A stretch of DNA of 42,718 nt from Marmoricola sp. (GTDB lineage: Bacteria; Actinomycetota; Actinomycetes; Propionibacteriales; Nocardioidaceae). Below, one piece after another: positions 33,375 to 40,205 of this stretch. The notes beneath the pieces are model-generated. The model had not been told where the DNA came from, did no database searches, and saw only the letters and a program-made list of their open reading frames with translations. Both the position numbers and the translations under genes were made by a program. Position 1 is the stretch's first letter; each line of letters begins with the position of its first letter. The stretch lies in NCBI GenBank assembly GCA_025965315.1, contig JAOPXD010000108.1:1-42718 (forward strand), in the 5' to 3' direction.

Positions 33375-34813
33375 GGGTCGAGGTCCCCGACGAGCTGCTG
33401 CCGGCCGAGCGGCTCGGCCGGGTGCACTTCGTCGGCATCGGTGGTGCCGGGCTGTCGGGGATCGCCAGGATCATGCTCGCGCGCGGGATCGAGGTGTCCG
33501 GCAGCGACGCGAAGTCCTCGGCGACCATCGAGGCCCTGCGCGCCCTGGGCGCCCGCTGCTTCGTCGGCCACCAGGCGGACCAGGTGCACGGCGCCGACAC
33601 GGTGGTGGTCTCCACCGCGGTCCGCGCCGACAACCCCGAGGTCGTCGAGGCGCAGCGCACCGGCCTGCGGCTGCTGCCCCGTTCGGCGGCGCTCGAGGCC
33701 GTGATGCAGGGCCGTCGGGTGGTTGCCGTCGCCGGCACGCACGGGAAGACCACGACCACCTCGATGCTCACGGTCGCGCTCCAGCACTGCGGTGCTGATC
33801 CCTCGTTCGCGATCGGCGGCGACCTCAACGAGTCCGGCTCCAACGCCCACGACGGGACCGGCGACCTGTTCGTCGCCGAGGCCGACGAGAGCGACGGGGC
33901 GTTCCTGGTCTACTCGCCCGAGGTCGCGCTGGTGACGAACGTCGAGGCCGACCACCTCGACAACTACGGCACCGAGGAGGCCTACCGGGCGGCCTTCACG
34001 CGGTTCCTCGATCGCATCGACCCGGACGGCTTCCTGGTCACCTGCACCGATGACCCGGGAGCAGCCGACCTGGCCGTGCTGGCGCGCGAACGAGGCCTCA
34101 CCGTGGTCTCGGTAGGCGTCGGATCCGGTGTCGAGGTCCGTGCCGACAACCTGCGTCAGGTCGCGAACACCTCGACCTTCGTGGTCGTCGACCGTGGTCG
34201 TCGACTGGGCGAGGTGCGCCTCCAGGTACCCGGCAAGCACTACGTGCTCGATGCGCTCGCGGCGCTCGCCTGTGGTCTGCGACTGGGATTCGGGTTCGCA
34301 GACCTGGCTCGCGGCCTCGCGGCGTACAGCGGGACCCGGCGGCGGATGGAGTTCAAGGGCGAGGTCGACGGTATCCGTGTCTACGACAGCTACGCCCACC
34401 ACCCGCGGGAGATCACCGGGGACCTCGAGGCCGCGAGGGCGCTGGCCGGCGACGGCCGGATCGTGGTCGCGTTCCAACCGCACATGGTCTCGCGCACCCG
34501 GATCTTCGGCGCCGAGATGGGTGTCGCCCTGGGTGCTGCCGACGAGGTCGTGGTGATGGACATCTACGTCGCGCGCGAGGATCCCGAGCCCGGGGTGACC
34601 GGCGCGCTGGTCGCCGACGCCGTCCCGCTGCCCGCGGAGCACGTGGTGTTCGAGCCGTCCTGGTCGGCCACCGCCGACCACCTGGTCGCTCGCGCCCGGC
34701 CGGGGGACATCGTGCTCACCCTCGGTGCCGGTGACGTGACGTTGCTCGGACCCTCCGTGCTCGCGATGCTCGAGCACCAGTCGCTCGGGCAGACCGCCGA
34801 TGACGATGTCTGA
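33371..34813 (+). CDS. murC: UDP-MurNAc:L-alanine ligase
   Basis: A 480-aa Mur ligase catalysing the first stem-peptide step. It has VHFVGIGGAGLSGIARIML, the ATP loop VAGTHGKTTTTSML, AEADESDGAFLVYSPEVALV, NVEADHLDNYGT and YDSYAHHPREI. The ATG at 33371 overlaps the murG stop (ATGA). The 3' end overlaps ftsQ. Confidence 0.95.
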   Translation: MRVEVPDELLPAERLGRVHFVGIGGAGLSGIARIMLARGIEVSGSDAKSSATIEALRALGARCFVGHQADQVHGADTVVVSTAVRADNPEVVEAQRTGLRLLPRSAALEAVMQGRRVVAVAGTHGKTTTTSMLTVALQHCGADPSFAIGGDLNESGSNAHDGTGDLFVAEADESDGAFLVYSPEVALVTNVEADHLDNYGTEEAYRAAFTRFLDRIDPDGFLVTCTDDPGAADLAVLARERGLTVVSVGVGSGVEVRADNLRQVANTSTFVVVDRGRRLGEVRLQVPGKHYVLDALAALACGLRLGFGFADLARGLAAYSGTRRRMEFKGEVDGIRVYDSYAHHPREITGDLEAARALAGDGRIVVAFQPHMVSRTRIFGAEMGVALGAADEVVVMDIYVAREDPEPGVTGALVADAVPLPAEHVVFEPSWSATADHLVARARPGDIVLTLGAGDVTLLGPSVLAMLEHQSLGQTADDDV

Positions 34814-35534
34814 GGAGCACAGCGTCGTCGTCGCGAAGTCGGATTTCCGGCGTCGACGGATGCTGGCGCGGCTGCGGCGCTTCCGTCCGCTGCTGTACGT
34901 CGTCGGGGTCGTGCTGCTGGTCGCACTCGGTGCCTGGGCGATCTACTTCTCCTCGTGGGTCACGGTGCACGGGGTCGACGTGACCGGGACGAAGGCGCTC
35001 TCGAGCGCCCGCGTGACCCGGGTCGCCGACGTTCCGACCGGCAGACCGCTGGCGCGGGTCGACCTCGCTGCGATCCAGGCCCGGGTCGAGGCGATCCCGG
35101 CAGTGAGGTCGGCGGCCGTGTCGCGGTCCTGGCCGCACACGATCCACATCGCGATCACCGAGCGCACCCCGGTGGCGGTGGTCAGCCGCGGGGCCGGGCT
35201 GCAGGCCGTCGACGAGGACGGGGTCCTGTTCGGCAGCTACGCCCGGGCACCAGCGAACCTGCCGCTGGTCCGGACCGCGCCGGACGTCAAGGCGGACGCG
35301 CTGGCAGAGGCAGCCAGGGTGGTCACCTCGCTGCGCGCGGACATCGTCGCCCGGGTCGCGCACGTGGACGTCGTGTCGGTTGACGCGATCACCCTGGACC
35401 TGAGGGACGGCACCACCGTTCTGTGGGGGAGCGCGGACCAGTCCGCGCAGAAGGCCGAGGTGCTGGCGATCCTGCTGCGCAAGCACCCGCAGCACATCGA
35501 CGTGAGTGTTCCGGGGCGACCCACCACGCGCTGA
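34800..35534 (+). CDS. ftsQ: Cell division protein FtsQ
   Basis: A 244-aa bitopic protein: basic cytosolic N-terminus, membrane helix (about 35-57), then a POTRA domain (VHGVDVTGTKALSSARVTRV) and a beta domain with SRSWPHTIHIAITERTPVAV. It links FtsL/FtsB to the ring. The start may be ATG 34800 or the in-frame ATG 34806; both lie inside murC (14- or 8-base overlap). It ends the uninterrupted mraZ-ftsQ run; 247 bases of regulatory DNA follow. Confidence 0.91.
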   Translation: MTMSEEHSVVVAKSDFRRRRMLARLRRFRPLLYVVGVVLLVALGAWAIYFSSWVTVHGVDVTGTKALSSARVTRVADVPTGRPLARVDLAAIQARVEAIPAVRSAAVSRSWPHTIHIAITERTPVAVVSRGAGLQAVDEDGVLFGSYARAPANLPLVRTAPDVKADALAEAARVVTSLRADIVARVAHVDVVSVDAITLDLRDGTTVLWGSADQSAQKAEVLAILLRKHPQHIDVSVPGRPTTR

Positions 35535-35605
35535 TCGCTTTGCGGGGCAAGGTTTTCTGCGTGTCGCGGCGTGTTGCCGCCGATCGAGCGCCTCGGATGC
35601 CTACC

Positions 35606-35765
35606 TTGGTTTCACGACCTCAGGTTGACATAACACTAACTCTCCAGTGGAGGGTTAGAGTTCACCGGCTCGAGGTCCGGGACCAGAACGCGGGTCCCGA
35701 TCCACACCGGAGTCGCCCTGCAGTCGGGCAGGGCAACGCAGCAGAGCGCTAATCCCAACAGGATT
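35606..35765 (+). promoter_or_regulatory. ftsZ upstream region: promoter candidates, dyad and leader hairpins
   Basis: Promoter candidates are TTGGTT (35606-35611) with CATAAC (35629-35634) at 17 bp, and a perfect -35 TTGACA (35625-35630) without a good -10 at normal distance. A dyad pairs 35632-35645 with 35649-35662 (12 of 14 positions; core CTAACTCTCC with GGAGGGTTAG). Downstream are CGGGACC (35678-35684) with GGTCCCG (35693-35699), GCCCTGC (35715-35721) with GCAGGGC (35728-35734), and AATCC (35751-35755) with GGATT (35761-35765). The last sits next to the ribosome binding site. Confidence 0.55.
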
Positions 35766-35781
35766 GAGAAGGGCACCCGCC

Positions 35782-36954
35782 ATGGCAGCACCGCAGAACT
35801 ACCTGGCAGTGATCAAGGTCGTTGGTATCGGTGGAGGTGGCGTCAACGCAGTCAACCGGATGATCGAGGTCGGGCTGCGAGGCGTTGAATTCATCGCCAT
35901 CAACACCGATGCACAGGCACTCCTGATGAGCGACGCCGATGTGAAGCTCGACATCGGCCGCGAGCTCACCCGTGGTCTGGGCGCCGGCGCGAACCCCGAC
36001 GTGGGTGCGCGCGCCGCCGAGGACCACTCTGACGAGATCGAAGAAGTCATCAAGGGCGCGGACATGGTCTTCGTGACCGCTGGTGAGGGTGGTGGCACCG
36101 GCACCGGTGGCGCGCCGGTCGTGGCCAAGATCGCCCGCTCGCTGGGTGCGCTGACCATCGGCGTCGTGACCCGGCCGTTCGCGTTCGAGGGCCGTCGACG
36201 GTCCAACTCCGCCGAGGAGGGCATCGCCAACCTCCGCGAGGAGGTCGACACCCTGATCGTGATCCCCAACGACAAGCTGCTCTCGATCGCCGACCGCAGC
36301 GTCTCGATGCTGGACGCGTTCAAGCAGGCCGACCAGGTGCTGCTCCAGGGCGTCTCCGGGATCACGGACCTGATCACCACGCCCGGCCTGATCAACCTCG
36401 ACTTCGCCGACGTGAAGTCGGTGATGTCGAACGCAGGGTCGGCCCTGATGGGCATCGGCTCGGCGCGCGGCGAGAACCGTGCTGTCGAGGCCGCCGAGCT
36501 CGCTGTGTCGAGCCCGCTGCTCGAGGAGTCCATCGACGGCGCCCAGGGCGTGCTGCTCTCGATCGCCGGCGGTTCCGACCTCGGCCTGTTCGAGATCAAC
36601 GAGGCCGCGGCGATGGTCGCGGACGCCGTGCACCCGGACGCGAACATCATCTTCGGTGCGACGATCGACGACGCGCTCGGCGATGAGGTCCGGGTCACCG
36701 TGATCGCCGCCGGGTTCGAGGGTGGTCGGCCGAAGCGCCGCGAGGAAGCGCCGGGTCTGCGTCGTCCCGTCGCGCCCCCGAAGGTGCAGACCCAGGAGGA
36801 GACCCGGGCGGCCGCGCAGGCGCTCGTCGACGAACGTCGCCACGGTGGTCCCGTCTCGGACGGCTCGAGGCAGCCGGTGACGGTGGGCGTGCCCACCGGC
36901 TCGAAGCGCCCGGACTTCGACGACGACCTCGACATCCCCGACTTCCTGAAGTAG
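35782..36954 (+). CDS. ftsZ: Tubulin-like division GTPase FtsZ
   Basis: A 390-aa FtsZ forming the division ring. It has [24 protein letters not shown], the GTP-binding loop [15 protein letters not shown], and the T7 loop region [11 protein letters not shown]. After a variable linker, the C-terminal peptide [11 protein letters not shown] binds SepF, FtsW and others. ATG 35782 is chosen as the family start, with AAGGG eight bases upstream. It has its own control region rather than relying only on mraZ. Confidence 0.98.
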   Translation: MAAPQNYLAVIKVVGIGGGGVNAVNRMIEVGLRGVEFIAINTDAQALLMSDADVKLDIGRELTRGLGAGANPDVGARAAEDHSDEIEEVIKGADMVFVTAGEGGGTGTGGAPVVAKIARSLGALTIGVVTRPFAFEGRRRSNSAEEGIANLREEVDTLIVIPNDKLLSIADRSVSMLDAFKQADQVLLQGVSGITDLITTPGLINLDFADVKSVMSNAGSALMGIGSARGENRAVEAAELAVSSPLLEESIDGAQGVLLSIAGGSDLGLFEINEAAAMVADAVHPDANIIFGATIDDALGDEVRVTVIAAGFEGGRPKRREEAPGLRRPVAPPKVQTQEETRAAAQALVDERRHGGPVSDGSRQPVTVGVPTGSKRPDFDDDLDIPDFLK

Positions 36955-36967
36955 GTCGCAGATCTCG

Positions 36968-37699
36968 GTGTTTCGTCATCGCGCGTCGCTCGGCCCCGTC
37001 GACCTGGCCTTCACGGACAGGTTCGGCGGGGTCAGCGTCGTTCCGTACGACGAGCTCAACCTCGCCCTGGAGGGCGGGGACGACGTCAGGTGCCGGGCCG
37101 AGAACCACCGCCTGGTGATGGACGCGTTCGCCCCGACCGACGAGCTGGTCGACCTGCGGCAGGTGCACGGCGCTGTCGTGGACGTGGTGGAGGAGCCGGT
37201 CGATCCCGACGCGTTCGACGGTCGTCCCGGGGCGGACGGTGTCGTCACCGCGATGGCCGGCCTGACCCTGATGGTCCGGGCCGCCGACTGCGTTCCGGTG
37301 CTGCTCGCCGATCCGGGTGCCGGCGTGATCGGTGCGGCGCACTCCGGGCGGCCGGGGCTGGTGGCCGGGATCGTTCCGGCGACGGTGGCGCGGATGCGCG
37401 ACCTCGGTGCTGTCGAGATCTCCGCCTGGATCGGGCCCTACGTGTGCGGTGCCTGCTACGAGGTTCCTGCTGCGCTGCAGGACGAGGTTGCCGCCGTGGT
37501 CCCGGAGTCCCGGTCCACGACCAGCTGGGGAACGCCTGCGCTGGACATCGGTGCCGGGGTACGAGCCCAGCTGGGCGCACTCGGGATCGTCGCGACCGAC
37601 CTGGCAGCCTGCACCCGTGAATCGTCGGACCTGTACTCCTACCGTCGCGACGGCGAACGCTCCGGCCGCCATGCCGGCCTGATCCGGCTGCGCCCGTGA
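36968..37699 (+). CDS. pgeF: PgeF/YfiH-family protein (laccase-like domain)
   Basis: A 243-aa protein of the multicopper-oxidase-like YfiH family, reported to act as a purine nucleosidase/adenosine deaminase and, in E. coli PgeF, as a peptidoglycan-editing factor. It has the family pieces DLRQVHGAVV, MVRAADCVPVLLADP, GAAHSGRPGLVAGIV (the common AHAGWRG is altered) and WIGPYVCGACYEV with the metal-binding Cys. GTG 36968 has no good SD and is set by the reading frame. Its stop overlaps the next gene by four bases. Confidence 0.88.
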   Translation: MFRHRASLGPVDLAFTDRFGGVSVVPYDELNLALEGGDDVRCRAENHRLVMDAFAPTDELVDLRQVHGAVVDVVEEPVDPDAFDGRPGADGVVTAMAGLTLMVRAADCVPVLLADPGAGVIGAAHSGRPGLVAGIVPATVARMRDLGAVEISAWIGPYVCGACYEVPAALQDEVAAVVPESRSTTSWGTPALDIGAGVRAQLGALGIVATDLAACTRESSDLYSYRRDGERSGRHAGLIRLRP

Positions 37700-38406
37700 G
37701 TCCGGCGGCGGACCGCGGCGAGGAGCTCAGCGCCAACCTGGAGGTCGTCCGGGCGCGGATCGCGGCGGCGTGCGTCGAGGCCGGTCGGCTGCCGGCCGAC
37801 GTCGATCTGGTGGTCGTCACGAAGTACTTCCCGGCCTCCGACGTACGGCTGCTCGCCGACCTCGGGGTGAGCGACGTGGGGGAGAACAAGTACCAGGAAG
37901 GTGCGGCCAAGGCGGCCGAGTGCGCCGATCTGGGGCTGTCGTGGCACTTCATCGGGTCGATCCAGAGCAACAAGGCCGCGGCTGTCGCGGCGTACGCCGA
38001 CGTGGTGGAGTCCGTCGACCGGCTCAAGCTCGTCGAGCCGCTGAGCCGCGGCGCCCAGCAGGCCGGCCGGGATGTCGAGTGCCTGATCCAGGTCAGCCTC
38101 GACCCCGAGCAGACGATCGGCCGGGGCGGTGCCGTGGCCGCCGACGTCGCCCGGCTGGCCGAGGCGATCGCACAGGCCGACGGGTTGGTCCTGCGGGGCC
38201 TGATGGGGGTCGCACCGCTCGGGCTGCCTGCCGGTCCGGCGTTCTCGCGGCTCGCCGGGGAAGCGGAGGCACTCCGGGTCGAGCACCCGACGGCGACCGT
38301 CGTGTCCGCAGGGATGAGCGGCGATCTCGAGGAGGCCGTGAAATACGGCGCGACACACGTACGGATTGGCTCGTCGGTCCTCGGTTCGAGGCCTCGGTTC
38401 CAGTAA
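37696..38406 (+). CDS. YggS-family pyridoxal phosphate homeostasis protein
   Basis: A 236-aa PLP-binding protein with the alanine-racemase-like barrel. The PLP lysine is in [10 protein letters not shown], followed by [31 protein letters not shown] and [20 protein letters not shown]. It buffers free PLP and is widely found next to pgeF, sepF and yggT. GTG 37696 overlaps the pgeF stop (GTGA). Confidence 0.92.
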   Translation: MSPAADRGEELSANLEVVRARIAAACVEAGRLPADVDLVVVTKYFPASDVRLLADLGVSDVGENKYQEGAAKAAECADLGLSWHFIGSIQSNKAAAVAAYADVVESVDRLKLVEPLSRGAQQAGRDVECLIQVSLDPEQTIGRGGAVAADVARLAEAIAQADGLVLRGLMGVAPLGLPAGPAFSRLAGEAEALRVEHPTATVVSAGMSGDLEEAVKYGATHVRIGSSVLGSRPRFQ

Positions 38407-38467
38407 TGTCCGACACAGGATTCACGTCTCCAGCCGGGGGCGGATCAGGCGCAGAGGAAGAGGATTC

Positions 38468-38959
38468 ATGAGCGGCGCGATGCGGAAGATGGGCGTCTAC
38501 CTCGGACTGCTCGAGGACGCCGACGGCGACTACGCCGAGGCCGACAACGCCTACGACGAGCCGACTCGTCGTCAGCCCGAGTCGTCGGCTGCCCGTGCAG
38601 CGGTCTCCAACATCTCCGAGCGTCGTCGGTCGGCCCCGGCCACGGTCGTCCCGCAGGTTGCCGAGCGTGCTGCGGTGCCGTTGTCGCGGATCACCACGTT
38701 GCACCCGCGCACGTACAACGAGGCCCGGGTGATCGGTGAGAACTTCCGCGACGGCATCCCGGTGATCATGAACCTGTCCGAGATGGCCGACGGCGATGCC
38801 AAGCGACTGGTCGACTTCGCTGCGGGTCTGGTGTTCTCCGTGCACGGCTCGATCGAGCGCGTCACCAACAAGGTCTTCCTGCTCTCGCCGCCCAATGTCG
38901 AGGTCGGAGCCGAGGAGAGGGAGCTGATCGTCGAGGGCGGCTTCTTCAACCAGAGCTAG
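38468..38959 (+). CDS. sepF: Cell division protein SepF
   Basis: A 163-aa SepF, which anchors FtsZ to the membrane. The N-terminus [15 protein letters not shown] is the amphipathic membrane-targeting helix; a linker with several acidic residues follows; the C-terminal beta domain has [20 protein letters not shown] and [23 protein letters not shown] 38468 is supported by GAGGAAGAGG upstream. Its stop codon TAG is also the beginning of the yggT -10 element. Confidence 0.95.
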   Translation: MSGAMRKMGVYLGLLEDADGDYAEADNAYDEPTRRQPESSAARAAVSNISERRRSAPATVVPQVAERAAVPLSRITTLHPRTYNEARVIGENFRDGIPVIMNLSEMADGDAKRLVDFAAGLVFSVHGSIERVTNKVFLLSPPNVEVGAEERELIVEGGFFNQS

Positions 38960-38969
38960 CCTTCGCCCC

Positions 38970-39266
38970 ATGAACCCTGTCGGAGCCAGCATCAGCCTGG
39001 TCATCGAAATCTTCATCGGGCTCCTGCTCGTTCGCCTGGTGGTGGACTGGATCCAGGTCTTCGCCCGCTCGTGGTCCCCGCACGGTCCGGTGCTGGTGCT
39101 CCTCGAGGGCGTGTACTCGGCGACCGATCCGCCGATCCACGCGTTCCGGAAGATCTTCAAGCCGATCCGGATCGGTGGGATGTCCCTGGACCTGAGCTTC
39201 CTGGCGGTCCTGCTGGTCTGCTACCTGCTGCTCGCGGTCAACCGGATGCTCTGGTCGGGCGCGTGA
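38970..39266 (+). CDS. YggT-family membrane protein
   Basis: A 98-aa membrane protein with two hydrophobic helices, near 8-28 and 76-94, joined by a loop with YSATDPPIHAFRKIFKPIRI, the YggT family signature. The role is unclear; homologues sit beside sepF in most actinobacteria. ATG 38970 follows TAGCCT (38957-38962) by seven bases, so an internal leaderless promoter is likely, even though it also lies in the dcw read-through path. Confidence 0.9.
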   Translation: MNPVGASISLVIEIFIGLLLVRLVVDWIQVFARSWSPHGPVLVLLEGVYSATDPPIHAFRKIFKPIRIGGMSLDLSFLAVLLVCYLLLAVNRMLWSGA

Positions 39267-39387
39267 CCGGCTCGCTACCGCCGCCGGGCCCGACGTCCAC
39301 GTACCCGCACGATGCCGCTCGCCGAGCGAGCGGCTATTGTTCAATCCCGCAAGAGTTTGTTCGATCTAACGAGGAATGGGTGAGGTC

Positions 39388-40140
39388 ATGCCGCTGACGC
39401 CTGAGGACGTGAGCAACAAGCGCTTTACTCCGGTCCGGCTCCGCGAGGGCTACGACATGGGCGAGGTGGACCAGTTCCTCGACGAGGTCGAGGCCGAGCT
39501 GGAGCGCCTGCACCAGGAGAACGACGACCTCAGGACCAAGCTCAGCGCTGCCCAGCGCGGCGAGGGCGAGGCGCCCGCGCCTGTCGCACCGGTCTTCGAG
39601 AAGGCTCCCGAGCCGATCGTCGCTGCGCCTGCCCCCGTTGCCCCGGCGCCGGTGGCTCCGCCGCAGGAGATCCGCGTCGCCACGGTCGCCGATGCATCCA
39701 GCGCTGCGGCACGGCTGCTCGAGATCGCGACCCGCAACGCTGACGAGCTGGTCAACGGGGCGAAGGAAGAGGCCGACAACATCGTCGGCGCTGCCCGGAC
39801 CAAGGCCGAGCGCCTCGAGGTCGAGACGAAGTCGAAGACCGACCGCCTCGAGTCGGACGCCCGTACCCGCGCCGCCATGCTCGACTCCGAGACCGAGGCG
39901 CGCCGCAAGGAGATCTTCGGAAACCTGGAGAAGGAGAAGGACGCCCTCAACGGCGAGATCGAGGGACTGCGTTCCTTCGAGCGCGAGTACCGCAGCCGGC
40001 TCAAGAGCTACTTCAGCCAGCAGCTCGAGGCGCTGGACGGCGCATCGCAGGCAGGCATCGGCTTGCCGGTGGGCCAGGCGGAGCACGCTCCCAAGCGGCT
40101 GCGCAGCATCCTCGGCGAGGACGCCGGCGACATCAAGTAG
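39388..40140 (+). CDS. divIVA: DivIVA/Wag31 polar growth protein
   Basis: A 250-aa coiled-coil protein that marks the poles and directs tip growth in actinobacteria. The N-terminal domain is PLTPEDVSNKRFTPVRLREG and then YDMGEVDQFLDEVEAELERL, the classic membrane-binding crossed loop plus coiled coil. A Pro/Ala linker (about 55-95) precedes a second coiled coil. In M. tuberculosis the homologue is phosphorylated by PknA. ATG 39388 is chosen because DivIVA proteins begin MPLTPEDV; an in-frame ATG at 39376 is possible. The 121-base gap upstream contains TTGTTC (39337-39342) and TTCGAT (39360-39365) as a weak promoter. Confidence 0.95.
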   Translation: MPLTPEDVSNKRFTPVRLREGYDMGEVDQFLDEVEAELERLHQENDDLRTKLSAAQRGEGEAPAPVAPVFEKAPEPIVAAPAPVAPAPVAPPQEIRVATVADASSAAARLLEIATRNADELVNGAKEEADNIVGAARTKAERLEVETKSKTDRLESDARTRAAMLDSETEARRKEIFGNLEKEKDALNGEIEGLRSFEREYRSRLKSYFSQQLEALDGASQAGIGLPVGQAEHAPKRLRSILGEDAGDIK

Positions 40141-40164
40141 TCCTCAGCCACCCGATCAACGCGC

Positions 40165-40196
40165 AAGGCGCCGCTCCCCCGAGGAGCGGCGCCTTT
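40165..40196. terminator. Rho-independent terminator after divIVA
   Basis: AAGGCGCCGCTCC (40165-40177) pairs fully with GGAGCGGCGCCTT (40183-40195) over 13 bp with a five-base loop CCCGA, followed by TTTCGCTTT. It ends the dcw cluster and, lying just after the ileS stop on the other strand, probably also serves ileS. Confidence 0.9.
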
Positions 40197-40205
40197 CGCT
40201 TTCCG

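Noticed and set aside
39326-39334. GAGCGAGCG near yggT/divIVA considered as a second copy of the rsmH-ftsL repeat
   Set aside because: Only about nine bases match; the rest of the element is absent.
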